This document shows positions 46,250 to 56,818 of a DNA stretch of 64,000 nucleotides, piece after piece. This DNA comes from Chrysemys picta bellii (lineage: Eukaryota; Chordata; Testudines; Emydidae): assembly GCF_011386835.1 (NCBI RefSeq), contig NC_088795.1, forward strand, positions 98,764,434-98,828,433. Direction: 5' to 3'. A program made the position numbers and the translations under genes. The notes below the pieces were generated by a model, which saw only the letters and a program-made list of their open reading frames with translations, was not told the origin of the DNA and searched no databases. The stretch's first letter is position 1, and each line of letters begins with the position of its first letter.

Positions 46250-47275
46250 TGTTAGGGGGTAGCAAGCAGGGCAATTGGCCGGGGCCCTGTGCCAAAGGTG
46301 ACCCCCGAAACTAAGTTACAGGCAGCGGGGCTCAGGCTTTGGCCAAACCCCAGAGTCACTGAGTGGACCCAGACTACAAGTCCAGCTGTAGTAACAACCC
46401 AGCTTATCACATTCCATTATCGCGCATTCTCGCCTAATATGCCCAGGCTTGCTGCATCTAAAGCATACCACGAGACATCCCCTCCCCCCAAGAAGTGCTT
46501 CTGCTGGATTGTCGGACTGCCCAAGGCCTGGTGGCTCTTGTGCAACTCCCTATTTTGGGTTATTCAGGGTGCTGCCCTTTGAGAGTTTCCCTGTGATTCC
46601 CCCTATTAGGCCACTCTCACTCGGTCACGCAGTACAGGCCACTCAGTTCCTTCAGCCTCAAAGAAGACTTCTTCCCATTTGACTGCCTCATCCACTGAAG
46701 CAGACTGAAATCGCCTTCCCCAGCTCTGGGCTCAAGCGTAGGATCTTTAAGAACTGTTCCAGAATGACTTGGTCCATAATTGTCTCTACTGAACTGGGCT
46801 CTGGGCATAGCCACTGAGCCACACAGTCCCACAATCTTTGAGCTACTACCCATGGTCTTACCTTCTGTGGAAATGGTTCAACCCGAAACCAGTATCTATA
46901 TGCCTCCTGAGTCAGTCCTAGTCTAGGATGGCAGCCTTCACCACAGGACAGGAGCCTCCCTTTTCAGTCGCTTGCTACTAGATAGGTTTCCTGTGCCTTG
47001 CCCATCAAGAATAATGCTATGTGGGTCACCCAAGTCTATTCCTCCCAGCCCACAGCACTTGCCACTCCATTGAATGTACAGGAAAGCCTTTGGGTCATCC
47101 TCTGGCCCCAGCTTCTCCAGACCAGAGACCAGCCAGCCCCAAAGTTGTCGTTTTTTGTAGCTCTTGTTGCTTCTGAAGGTTCTCCCTCAACTGCAGGAGC
47201 ATGGCTGCCACCTGGCTGTCTCTGTGGCTGCACAGCACTCTGCTGCGTCACCAACAGGTAGATCACCTGCTCCAT
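46250..47275 (-). pseudogene. Gypsy gag remnant with SCAN-like region and zinc knuckle
   Basis: Gag packages the element RNA. The minus frame starts at ATG 47275 ('MEQVIYLLVTQQ'), then 'LVWRSWGQRMTQRLSCTFNG' leads into a SCAN-like capsid C-terminal region. After an in-frame stop following 'VGWEE' come 'EAYRYWFRVEPFP', 'PWVVAQRLWDCVAQWLCPE' and 'VILEQFLKIL', blocks seen in SCAN-containing gypsy gag. At 46465-46424 a complete CX2CX4HX4C knuckle is present ('CFRCSKPGHIRREC'). The stop and shifts make it a pseudogene. It lies directly inside the right LTR. Confidence 0.75.
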
Positions 47276-47402
47276 CTTCTTTAATCACCCAAACTAGGTG
47301 GGGTCAATCAAGATTGGGGCTTCAACTTTTTTGCCTTGAAACCAACAACACTCGTCAACCTCCCTTTGTATCTGGGGCCAGTTGCAGTGCCCACATTCTC
47401 CA

Positions 47403-47525
47403 TAGGGTTGCCAGTTTTGGCAGGACATATTCCTGGAAGTTTCATCACATGACATAATCTTTAATTAAAGAGTAATCTTTAATTTCTGGGGACTCCAGGA
47501 CAATCCTGGAGAGTTGGCAACCCTA
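47403..47525. mobile_element. MITE, 123 bp, exact TSD ATTCTCCA
   Basis: ATTCTCCA at 47395-47402 and 47526-47533. Ends TAGGGTTGCCA and TGGCAACCCTA are perfect inverted repeats. It is inserted between the right LTR and gag of the gypsy-type element. A relative begins at 62881. Confidence 0.88.
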
Positions 47526-47536
47526 ATTCTCCACTC

Positions 47537-47888
47537 TGCGTCACAAGACAGGGCCTCTCCCCAGCTTGTTAAGGATTCACTGAAATGCCATCCATCTCTT
47601 TTGGCCAGGTTTTTATTATCCAAATTTAAACAACCAAAAGAGTTCCTCTGCTCATGCTTTACATCTCTGACTCTCACTACCTTCCCTCCCAGGGACTCTG
47701 GCAGGGCTGCTGCTGAGCCTTGCTTACTTGCACTCTCACTCAGCCAGTGATCTCTCACTGGGTCTCTCTCTGACCCTTTATAGCTTCAGGTGCAGCCCAG
47801 CTCCACTAAGTGACCCAGTTGGGAGCACCAGTTCTGGCACAGATGAGCTGGACCTATTTCAGTTACAGAGGCCAGCTGCCCTGTGACA
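47537..47888 (-). repeat. 5' LTR of the gypsy-type element
   Basis: The minus strand starts TGTCACAGGGCAGC, has TATAAAGGGTCAGAGAGAGA near 47775 and AATAAAAACC (polyadenylation-type signal) near 47620, and ends GACGCA. It is homologous to 40205-40565. Confidence 0.7.
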
Positions 47889-49098
47889 GCTTAATTACAT
47901 GTTTACTCGCTCAACTGGGGGGAGGAGGGGAATTAAAGAAAGCTCAGAAACTCAGAGTCAAAGTCAGAGATTTAGGGATCCAGACCCATCTCAAAAATCC
48001 TTGTCATCTACTGTGTGATGAGTCACATAAAATCCAAATAATAAATCAAGCCAAATAAACCTTACACATTATAGCTGCAATACACTTGGATACAGATTGA
48101 GAACCACCATCAGTGTTAGAAAAACCTATAAAACAGTCCTTTGTATGTATGCGTTAGATATTTTTGTCACTAGTTCTTGGGTGCCACCTGCTGGTAATTT
48201 TCTGATATATCAGTCTGTGAAAATCACTCTCCCCTTCACTTGGTCATTTTGTGGCAGTCCTGTTGGGACTCCTGTTGCAAAACCATTTATCTCCTGGGTT
48301 CTGGGGCATTCCCAGTGTGCCTGGTACAGTGAATATTAAAAGTGGCCCTGCAATTTTGCTCTCTCTGAATCTAGCCCTTTTTGATGAAAAACCAAGGACT
48401 GAATGGCTGAAGCATTAGTGGGGCTTTCTTCAGAATGGAATTGAGAGGCATATTAGCAGGGTGGTGTGGAGAAGTGTCCACTGTCACTTCCTGTGCTGTA
48501 TGTAAACCTCTGTGAAATATTAGTCACGAGATGAAAGAGGGCTTCCATGGTGTGTGCATGGCTTGTAGGCATTCCACTGCAGCGCTTCATGGCACTTTTT
48601 CAAGATGGGTTGGTTAGGCTTCACTTCATGCGAGATTGTCCTTCAGGCTCTGCACTTGTTGCCAGTTCTGTGCTGGGTGAAATTCATTGTGTTGGTAACT
48701 TCATAACTATCTATAAACTACATGCTAAGTGGTCTAGGTCCTAGTTACTCCAGAGATAAAGAGGCAATCTCTGTGGGCCTTCTCCTCCTCCTCCTATGTT
48801 TGGCAGAAATGCTTTACCTCAAGGATGAAACATGGTGTTCTTGGCAGCAGCCCCTTTATTTATGGAATTCACTCCTACCAGAAATATGCCTTGAGCCTGG
48901 CCATGTTTAGATTGTAGTACAAGATGCATCTCATTGTATGTATCTCTTCCACTAACTGCTGGTTGTGAAATGTTCTGTCGCTTAGCCTACTATATAGGTT
49001 TCCCTCATCTAAAGTTATCTTGCTCAATACTATGAGCAGGGACCACAGAATAGATGCTTATTTTGGGGGATATGTTGTGTTTGCCATAAATTTTATAT
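47889..49098. other. No gene or repeat recognised
   Basis: AT-rich sequence without a supportable exon, ending at the CR1 copy B 3' terminus. Confidence 0.45.
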
Positions 49099-52000
49099 CA
49101 TAGAATCATAGAATCATAGAATATCAGAGTTGGAAGGGACCTCAAGAGGTCATCTAGTCCAACCCCCTGCTCAAAGCAGGACCAATTCCCAGCTAAATCA
49201 TCCCAGCCAGGGCTTTGTCAAGCCGGGCCTTAAAAACCGCCAAGGAAGGAGACTCCACCACTTCCCTAGGTAACGCATTCCAGTGTTTCACCACCCTCCT
49301 AGTGAAATAGTTTTTCCTGATATCCAACCTGGACCTCCCCCACTGCAACTTGAGACCATTGCTCCTTGTTCTGTCATCTGCCACCACTGAGAACAGCCGA
49401 GCTCCATCCTCTTTGGAACCCCCCTTCAGGTAGTTGAAGGCTGCTATCAAATCCCCCCTCATTCTTCTCTTCTGGAGACTAAACAATCCCAGTTCCCTCA
49501 GCCTCTCCTCATAAGTCATGTGCTCCAGACCCCTAATCATTTTTGTTGCCCTCCGCTGGACTCTTTCCAATTTTTCCATATCCTTCTTGTAGTGTGGGGC
49601 CCAAAACTGGACACAGTATTCCAGATGAGGCCTCACCAATGTCGAATAAAGGGGAATGATCACGTTCCTCGATCTGCTGGCAATGCCCCTACTTATACAG
49701 CCCAAAATGCCGTTAGCCTTCTTGGCAACAAGAGCACACTGTTGACTCATATCCAGCTTCTTGTCCACTGTGACCCCTAGGTCCTTTTCTGCAGAACTGC
49801 TACCTAGCCATTCGGTCCCTAGTCTGTAGCAGTGCATGGGATTCTTCCGTCCTAAGTGCAGGACTCTGCACTTGTCCTTGTTGAACCTCATCAGGTTTTT
49901 TTTGGCCCAATCCTCTAATTTGTCTAGGTCCCTCTGTATCCGATCCCTACCCTCTAGTGTATCTACCACACCTCCTAGTTTAGTGTCATCTGCAAACTTG
50001 CTGAGAGTGCAGTCCACACCATCCTCCAGATCATTAATAAAGATATTAAACAAAACCGGCCCCAAGACCGACCCTTGGGGCACTCCGCTTGAAACCGGCT
50101 GCCAACTAGACATGGAGCCATTGATCACTACCCGTTGAGCCCGACGATCTAGCCAGCTTTCTATCCACCTTACAGTCCATTCATCCAGCCCATACTTCTT
50201 TAACTTGGCGGCAAGAATACTGTGGGAGACCGTATCAAAAGCTTTGCTAAAGTCAAGGAATAACACATCCACTGCTTTCCCCTCATCCACAGACCCAGTT
50301 ATCTCCTCATAGAAAGCAATTAGGTTAGTCAGGCATGACTTGCCCTTGGTGAATCCATGCTGACTGTTCCTGATCACTTTCCTCTCCTCTCAGTGCTTCT
50401 GAATTGATTCCTTGAGGACCTGCTCCATGATTTTTCCAGGGACTGAGGTGAGGCTGACTGGCCTGTAGTTCCCCGGATCCTCCTTCTTCCCTTTTTTAAA
50501 GATGGGCACTACATTAGCCTTTTTCCAGTCATCTGGGACCTCCCCCGATCGCCATGAGTTTTCAAAAATAATGGCTAATGGCTCTGCAATCTCACCCGCC
50601 AACTCCTTTAGCACCCTCGGATGCAGCGCATCCGGCCCCATGGACTTGCGCACGTCCAGTTTTTCTAAATAGTCCCGAACCACTTCTTTCTCCACAGAGG
50701 GTTGGTCACCTTCTCCCCATGCTGTACTGCCCAGTGCAGCAATCTGAGAGCTGACCTTGTGCGTGAAGACAGAGGCAAAAAAGCATTGAGTACATTAGCT
50801 TTTTCCACATCCTCGGTCACTAGGTTGCCTCCCTCATTCAGTAAGGGGCCCACACTTTCCTTGATTTTCTTCTTGTTGCTAACATACCTGAAGAAACCCT
50901 TCTTGTTACTCTTAACATCTCTTGCTAGCTGCAACTCCAAGTGTGATTTGGCCTTCCTGATTTCACTCCTGCACGCCTGAGCAATATTTTTATACTCCTT
51001 CCTGGTCATTTGTCCAATCTTCCACTTCTTGTAAGCTTCTTTTTTGCGTTTAAGATCAGCAAGGATTTCACTGTTTAGCCAAGCTGGTCGCCTGCCATAT
51101 TTACTATTCTTTCTACACATCGGGATGGTTTGTTCCTGCAACCTCAATAAGGATTCTTTAAAATACAGCCAGCTCTCCTGGACCCCTTTGCCCTTCATGT
51201 TATTCTCCCAGGGGATCCTGCCCATCTGTTCCCTGAGGGAGTCAAAGTCTGCTTTTCTGAAGTCCAGGGTCCGTATTCTGCTGCTCTCCTTTCTTCCTTG
51301 TGTCAGGATCCTGAACTCGACCATCTCATGGTCACTGCCTCCCAGGTTCCCATCCACTTTTGCTTCCCCATACTAGTTCTTCCCTGTTTGTGAGTAGCAG
51401 GTCAAGAAAAGTTTTGCCCCTAGTTGGTTCCTCCAGCACTTGCACCAGGAAATTGTCCCCTACACTTTCCAAAAATTTCCTGGATTGCCTGTGCACCGCT
51501 GTATTGCTCTCCCAGCAGATATCAGGGTGATTAAAGTCTCCCATGAGAACCAGGGCCTGCGATCTAGCAACTTCTGCTAGTTGCCAGAATAAAGCCTCGT
51601 CCACCTCATCCCCCTGGTCTGGTGGTCTATAGCAGACTCCAACCACAACATCACCCTTGTTGCTCACACTTCTCAACTTTATCCAGAGACTCTCAGGTTT
51701 TTCTGCAGTTTCATACCGGAGCTCTGAGCAGTCATACTCCTCTCTTACATACAATGCAACTCCCCCACCTTTTCTGCCCTGCCTGTCCTTCCTGAACAGT
51801 TTATATCCATCCATGACAGTACTCCAGTCATGTGAGTTATCCCACCAAGTCTCTGTTATTCCAATCACATCATAGTTCCCTGACTGTGCCAGGACTTCCA
51901 GTTCTCCCTGCTTGTTTCCCAGGCTTCTTGCATTTGTGTATAGGCACTTAAGATAACTCATCGATCGTCCCTCTTTCTCAGCATGAGACAGGAGTCCTCC

Positions 52001-52900
52001 CCTCTTGCGCTCTCCTGCTTGTGCTTCCTCCCAGGATCCCATTTCCCCACTTACCTCAGGGCTTTGGTCTCCTTCCCCCGGTGAACCTAGTTTAAAGCCC
52101 TCCTCACTAGGTTAGCCAGCCTGCTGGCGAAGATGCTCTTCCCTATCTTTGTTAGGTGGAGCCCGTCTCTGCCTAGCACTCCTTCTTCTTGGAACACCAT
52201 CCCATGTTTGAAGAATCCAAAGCCTTCTCTCCGACACCACCTGCGTAGCCATTCGTTGACTTCCACAAGTCTCTACCCTGGCCTTTTCCTTGCACAGGGA
52301 GGATGGACGAGAACACCACTTGCGCCTCAAACTCCTTTATCCTTCTTCCCAGAGCCACGTAGTCTGCAGTGATCTGCTCAAGGTCATTCTTGGCAGTACC
52401 ATTGGTGCCCACGTGGAGAAGCAGGAAGGGATAGCGATCCTAGGGCTTGATGAGTCTCGGCAGTCTCTCCGTCACATCGTGTATCCTAGCTCCTGGCAAG
52501 CAGCAGACCTCTCTGTTTTCCCGGTCGGGGTGGCAGATAGATGACTCGGTCCCCCTGAGGAGGGAGTCCCCGACCACCACCACCCTCCTCCTCCTCTTGG
52601 GAGTGGTGGTCGTGGAACCCCCATCCCTAGGACAGTGCATCTTTTGCCTTCCAATCGGTGGAGTCTCCTTCTGCTCCCTTCCCTCAGATGGGTCATCTAG
52701 TCCACTCTCCGCATTAGTACCTGTAGAGAGAACATGGAAACGATTGCTCGCCTGTATCTCCATTGCTGGTGCATGGACACTCCTCTTTCTCCTTCTGGAG
52801 GTCACATGCTGCCAAACCTCCTCACAATCCTTCTGTCCCTGCTGCGCCTGCTCTGAATCTTCAGAACATTGTGGCCGTAGAAGCATCTCCTGACGTCTGT
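49099..52900 (-). mobile_element. CR1 LINE copy B, 3' segment
   Basis: It starts CATAGAATCATAGAATCATA (reverse of the CR1 terminal repeat) and carries the 3' UTR, ORF2 and most of ORF1. The element continues at 57199-57530 on the far side of copy C. It is nearly identical to copy A over the shared 2.8 kb but longer at the 5' side. Confidence 0.92.
49193..52042 (-). pseudogene. CR1-B ORF2 (endonuclease-RT), broken
   Basis: Minus-strand frames 52042-51332, 51357-50665, 50695-50390 and 50377-49193 together cover the whole ORF2 protein. The endonuclease has '[15 protein letters not shown]', '[10 protein letters not shown]' and 'GSDHEMVEF'. The RT has '[13 protein letters not shown]', '[10 protein letters not shown]' and 'FADDTK'. 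Lesions relative to copy A: a 1-nt insertion near 51370 (CCCATACTAG), a 1-nt loss in the A run near 50782, and TGA at 50390-50392 where copy A reads a Leu codon. The start lies near 52042. The lesions differ from those of copy A, so the two decayed independently after insertion. Confidence 0.88.
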
Positions 52901-52904
52901 CCAG
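52079..52904 (-). pseudogene. CR1-B ORF1, C-terminal esterase part
   Basis: CR1 ORF1 carries a zinc-finger/coiled-coil N-terminus and an SGNH-type esterase domain. Minus-strand blocks seen: 'VVVGDSLLRG' (GDS block I, near 52570), 'CCLPGARIHDVTERLPRLI', then a TAG stop near 52443, then 'VGTNGT' where block III normally reads G-T-N-D-T, and 'GRDGLHL' near the end (block V D-x-x-H). The Asp-to-Gly change and the stop make it nonfunctional. Its N-terminus lies at 57383-57200 beyond copy C. Confidence 0.75.
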
Positions 52905-53858
52905 GTGGAGTTTAGGCGGGGGTTTGAGCAGCTGATGGAGGAAAGGCAAGGGGGGGCTGAAGAAGTATGCTCTATGGTGGAGGTAGAGGCAGAGGTAGAG
53001 GACGGTGAGAGGGGAATGGAAGGGAGAGAACATGGGAGGTGGAAGCATGTGACTGTGAGAAGCAGGCCAAGGAAAAGAAGGGCCAGTGAGGGGGGAATAG
53101 AACTCAGGAATAGGTTCGAGTGTTTGGATAGCGAGGTGGAGGGGCAGCGGGTGGCGACTGAAGGTGGAAGGGTGAGGAAGAAGAGAAGAGCTGCTAGTCC
53201 AAGAGAGAGGGGGGAGGAGTTGATGGAGACAGCACCAATTCTGGGCCCCGTGAGGATTCAGGAAGGCATAAGGGAAGATAGGAATAGGCACAGGTCAGGA
53301 CTAGAGGGATCGGAGACTAGATTACTAGATCGCACTGTTGCCAGGCAACGGCAGGTGTATGTAATTGGAGACTCTTTACTGAGGAGATTGGATAGGCCTG
53401 TGACCAGGGCAGACCCGGAGAACAGAAGGGTGTGCTGTCTACCGGGCGCAAGGATACGCGATGTGGACCTGCGGTTGAAAAGGATCCTACAAGGAGCAGG
53501 TAAGAACCCCTTGATAATCCTTCATGTAGGAACGAATGATACGGCTAGGTTCTCGTTAGAGAGGATCAAGGGAGATTATGCCAGGCTGGGGAAGACGCTC
53601 AAGGAGATAGAGGCTCAGATTATCTTTAGTGGGATTCTGCCCGTTCCGAGGGAAGGGCAGCAAAGGGCTGATAGGATTGTGAGAATAAATAGTTGGCTAA
53701 GGGAGTGGTGCTATAAGGAGGGCTTTGGGATGTATGGACACTGGGAGGCTTTCGGGGACAGACACCTGTTCTCGCGGGATGGGCTTCACCTGAGTAGGGA
53801 AGGAAATAGACTTCTGGGAGGGAGGCTGGCTCATCTTATCAAAAGAGCTTTAAACTAG
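52905..53858 (+). CDS. CR1-C ORF1, partial, SGNH esterase domain intact
   Basis: Open for 317 codons to the TAG at 53856. The frame enters at the truncation point and reads 'VEFRRGFEQ' from a GTG, so the true start and the N-terminal Cys-rich finger are missing. Residues about 35-75 are basic and Glu-rich. The esterase domain follows: 'VYVIGDSLLRRL' (block I, nucleophile Ser, near residue 153), 'CCLPGARIRDVD', 'IILHVGTNDTARFS' (block III), and 'RDGLHLSREGN' (block V, Asp and His of the triad). All three catalytic residues are therefore present. In CR1 and some L2-type LINEs this domain is known, but its role in retrotransposition is unresolved. ORF2 follows in another frame. Confidence 0.85.
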   Translation: MEFRRGFEQLMEERQGGAEEVCSMVEVEAEVEDGERGMEGREHGRWKHVTVRSRPRKRRASEGGIELRNRFECLDSEVEGQRVATEGGRVRKKRRAASPRERGEELMETAPILGPVRIQEGIREDRNRHRSGLEGSETRLLDRTVARQRQVYVIGDSLLRRLDRPVTRADPENRRVCCLPGARIRDVDLRLKRILQGAGKNPLIILHVGTNDTARFSLERIKGDYARLGKTLKEIEAQIIFSGILPVPREGQQRADRIVRINSWLREWCYKEGFGMYGHWEAFGDRHLFSRDGLHLSREGNRLLGGRLAHLIKRALN

Positions 53859-53914
53859 CAAGTTTGGGGAGACGGTTGGGAGATGCACAGTTAATCTCCA
53901 CGCCAGATTCCAGT

Positions 53915-56818
53915 ATGGAGAAGGTGAGTAAAATGAGAGGAGACATAGCTGGGGAGATGAGATTGGACATAGGAAGGACAGGAGGGACGGACACTAGGAG
54001 GCCCGCAACATATAGTGCTTCTAATGGGAGACGGGCTAAACGACATACATTAGGGTGTCTATACACCAATGCCAGAAGCCTAGGTAATAAAATGGAGGAA
54101 TTGGAGCTCCTGGTCCAAGAGCTGAAACCAGATATCGTAGGAATAACGGAAACGTGGTGGAATGGCAGTCACGACTGGAACACAGGTATGGAGGGGTATG
54201 CGCTGTTTAGGAAAGACCGGAACAGAGGTAAAGGTGGGGGGGTGGCATTGTATGTCAATAGTGAAATAAACTGTAAAGAAATAATAGTGGATGGATTAGA
54301 CAACACAGAGTCCGTCTGGGCAATACTCACAATGGGTAATAGGACTTCTAGAGCCTCTCCGGGGATAGTGCTTGGAGTGTGCTATAGACCGCCGGGATCG
54401 ACCCAGGATATGGATAAGGAACTATTTAATGTGCTTAGAGAAGTAATTACTAATAGAAACTGTGTAATTATGGGGGACTTTAACTTCCCGGATATAGATT
54501 GGGGAACAAACGCTAGTAGCAATAATAGGGCTCAGATGTTCCTAGATGTGCTTGCTGATCAATTCCTCCATCAAGTGGTAGCTGAACCGACGAGGGGGGA
54601 GGCCATTTTAGATTTGATTCTGGTAAGTAGTGAGGACCTCGTTGAGGAAGTGGTAGTAGGGGACAATTTGGGCTCCAGTGATCATGAGCTAATTCCGTTT
54701 AAAATACAGGGAAGGAGTAACAGAATTAAGTCAAAGACTAGGGTTTATAATTTTAAAAAGGCCAATTTTAACAAATTAAGGGGACTGGTAACGGAAGTGG
54801 ATTGGGCAAACGTATTAATGGATTTAAAGGCAGAAGAAGCCTGGGATTACTTTAAGTTAAAGATGCATGAGCTGTCGGAGGCCTGTATTCCCAAAAAGGG
54901 AAAAAGATTACTAAGCAAGAGATTTAGACCGAGCTGGATGAGCGACCGACTCAAAGGGGCGATTAGGAAAAAACAGAAAGCGTACAAAGAGTGGAAGAGG
55001 GGAGGGATCAGTAAGGAAATGTACCAAAGTGAAGTCAGAGAATGTAGAGATAGAGTGAGAAAGGCCAAAGGCCGTGTAGAATTGGACCTAGCGAGGGGAA
55101 TTAAAAGCAATAGTAAGAGGTTTTACAGCCACATAAACAGGAAGAAAGCAAAGAAAGAAGAAGTGGGACCGCTGAAGACTATTGCCGGAGAGGAGATTAA
55201 AGACAATCTAGGCATGGCGCAATATCTCAATGAATATTTTGCGTCGGTGTTTAATGAGGCCAATGAAGGGATTAGGGATACTAGCACCATTACAGAGGGG
55301 CGTTCGGGATGGGGGATTACCGTATCCGAGGTAGAAACAAAACTTGAACGCCTTAATGGGGCTAAGTCGGGAGGACCGGACGATCTTCATCCGAGAATAT
55401 TGAAGGAATTGGCGCGGGAAATAGCAGGCCCGTTAGCGATAATATTTAATGAATCTGTAAACTCGGGGGTGGTCCCGTTAGACTGGAGAATAGCTAATGT
55501 GGTTCCTATTTTCAAAAAAGGGAAAAAAAGTGATCCGGGTAACTACAGGCCTGTTAGTTTAACATCTGTAGTGTGCAAGGTGTTAGAGAAAATTTTGAAG
55601 GAGAAACTAGTTGAGGACCTGGAGGGTAGTGGCAATTGCGATAATTTACAACATGGTTTTACGAAGGGCAGATCGTGCCAAACGAATCTGATCTCCTTCT
55701 TTGAGAAAGTAACGGATTTATTAGATAAGGGAAATGCGGTGGACCTAATATACCTGGATTTCAGTAAAGCGTTTGATACTGTACCCCATGAGGAATTATT
55801 GGTTAAACTGAAAAACATGGGGATCGATATGAAAATCCAGAGATGGATAAGGAATTGGTTAATGGGGAGAATGCAGCGGGTCGTATTGAAGGGTGAACTG
55901 TCAGGTTGGAGGGAGGTTACCAGTGGAGTTCCCCAAGGTTCGGTTTTGGGACCCATTTTATTTAATCTATTTATAATTGACCTCGGAACCAATTGCAGGA
56001 GTAGGCTGGTAAAGTTTGCGGATGATACGAAGGTGGGAGGCGTTGTAAATTCGGAAGAGGATAGGGATATCCTGCAGGGAGACTTGAATGAGCTTGTGAA
56101 TTGGAGTGTCAGAAATAGGATGAAATTTAATAGTGAAAAGTGTAAGGTGATGCATTTGGGGATGACCAATAACAATTTTAGTTACAAGATGGGGACGCAT
56201 TGGTTAGAAGTAACGGAAGAGGAGAAGGACCTAGGGGTCCTTGTAGACCGCAGGATGACTATGAGTCGACAGTGTGACGTGGCGGTGAAAAAAGCCAATG
56301 CTGTCTTGGGATGCATTAGGCGAGGTATATCTAGTAGGGATAAGGAGGTCCTGCTTCCGTTGTACAAGGCGCTGGTGAGACCTCATTTGGAGTACTGTGT
56401 GCAGTTCTGGTCTCCCATGTTTAAAAAAGATGAACTCAAACTGGAACGGGTGCAGAGAAGGGCCACTAGGATGATCAGAGGAATGGAAAACCTGTCGTAT
56501 GAAAGGAGACTAGAGGAGCTTGGGTTGTTTAGTCTGACAAAGCGAAGGCTGAGGGGGGATATGATTGCTATCTTTAAATATATTAGAGGGATTAATACAA
56601 GGGAGGGAGATGAATTATTCCAGCTTAGTACTAACGTGGATACGAGAACGAATGGATATAAACTGGCCGTGGGGAAGTTCAGGCTTGAAATTAGACGAAG
56701 GTTTCTGACCGTTAGAGGGGTGAAATATTGGAACAGCCTTCCAAGGGAAACGGTGGGGGCGAGGGACTTGTCTGGCTTTAAGATTAAGTTAGATAAGTTT
56801 ATGGAGGGAATGGTTTAA
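53915..56818 (+). CDS. CR1-C ORF2, intact endonuclease-reverse transcriptase
   Basis: 967 codons from the first ATG of the frame (53915). The frame is open from 53864, but those codons precede any ATG. The APE endonuclease occupies roughly residues 45-265: '[12 protein letters not shown]', 'GITETWWNGSHDW', 'VCYRPPGS', 'GDFNFPDIDW' (about 187-196), 'GSSDHELI' (about 253-260). The RT follows, about 480-760: '[20 protein letters not shown]', '[12 protein letters not shown]', '[13 protein letters not shown]', catalytic 'FADD' at 701-704 (Phe for Tyr in the YxDD box, as in CR1 generally). The C-terminal region has '[10 protein letters not shown]' and ends 'FMEGMV'. No stop or frameshift is seen. 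This protein nicks DNA and copies CR1 RNA at the nick. It lies 56 nt after the ORF1 stop. Expression from this copy is doubtful because the 5' end is gone. Confidence 0.92.
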   Translation: MEKVSKMRGDIAGEMRLDIGRTGGTDTRRPATYSASNGRRAKRHTLGCLYTNARSLGNKMEELELLVQELKPDIVGITETWWNGSHDWNTGMEGYALFRKDRNRGKGGGVALYVNSEINCKEIIVDGLDNTESVWAILTMGNRTSRASPGIVLGVCYRPPGSTQDMDKELFNVLREVITNRNCVIMGDFNFPDIDWGTNASSNNRAQMFLDVLADQFLHQVVAEPTRGEAILDLILVSSEDLVEEVVVGDNLGSSDHELIPFKIQGRSNRIKSKTRVYNFKKANFNKLRGLVTEVDWANVLMDLKAEEAWDYFKLKMHELSEACIPKKGKRLLSKRFRPSWMSDRLKGAIRKKQKAYKEWKRGGISKEMYQSEVRECRDRVRKAKGRVELDLARGIKSNSKRFYSHINRKKAKKEEVGPLKTIAGEEIKDNLGMAQYLNEYFASVFNEANEGIRDTSTITEGRSGWGITVSEVETKLERLNGAKSGGPDDLHPRILKELAREIAGPLAIIFNESVNSGVVPLDWRIANVVPIFKKGKKSDPGNYRPVSLTSVVCKVLEKILKEKLVEDLEGSGNCDNLQHGFTKGRSCQTNLISFFEKVTDLLDKGNAVDLIYLDFSKAFDTVPHEELLVKLKNMGIDMKIQRWIRNWLMGRMQRVVLKGELSGWREVTSGVPQGSVLGPILFNLFIIDLGTNCRSRLVKFADDTKVGGVVNSEEDRDILQGDLNELVNWSVRNRMKFNSEKCKVMHLGMTNNNFSYKMGTHWLEVTEEEKDLGVLVDRRMTMSRQCDVAVKKANAVLGCIRRGISSRDKEVLLPLYKALVRPHLEYCVQFWSPMFKKDELKLERVQRRATRMIRGMENLSYERRLEELGLFSLTKRRLRGDMIAIFKYIRGINTREGDELFQLSTNVDTRTNGYKLAVGKFRLEIRRRFLTVRGVKYWNSLPRETVGARDLSGFKIKLDKFMEGMV

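Larger units (their letters stand above)
40205..47888 (-). mobile_element. Gypsy-type LTR retrotransposon, pol missing
   Basis: Two related LTRs in the same (minus) orientation, at 47537-47888 and 40205-40565, bracket a gag remnant (47275-46290) next to the right LTR and 3' internal sequence next to the left LTR. On the minus strand, AAAGGGAGG directly precedes the left LTR, as a polypurine tract should. No pol frames were found between them. That interval (about 41180-46230) is instead occupied by a decayed Harbinger element and smaller insertions. No target-site duplication is visible outside the LTRs, so they could also belong to two separate insertions. Confidence 0.6.

Noticed and set aside
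52440..53291. 283-codon minus-strand frame
   Set aside because: It crosses the junction between CR1-C and CR1-B. Only the part below 52904 is real ORF1; the N-terminal part is antisense CR1-C.
55543..56175. 210-codon minus-strand frame
   Set aside because: It is the antisense shadow of CR1-C ORF2, whose RT blocks are clearly on the plus strand.
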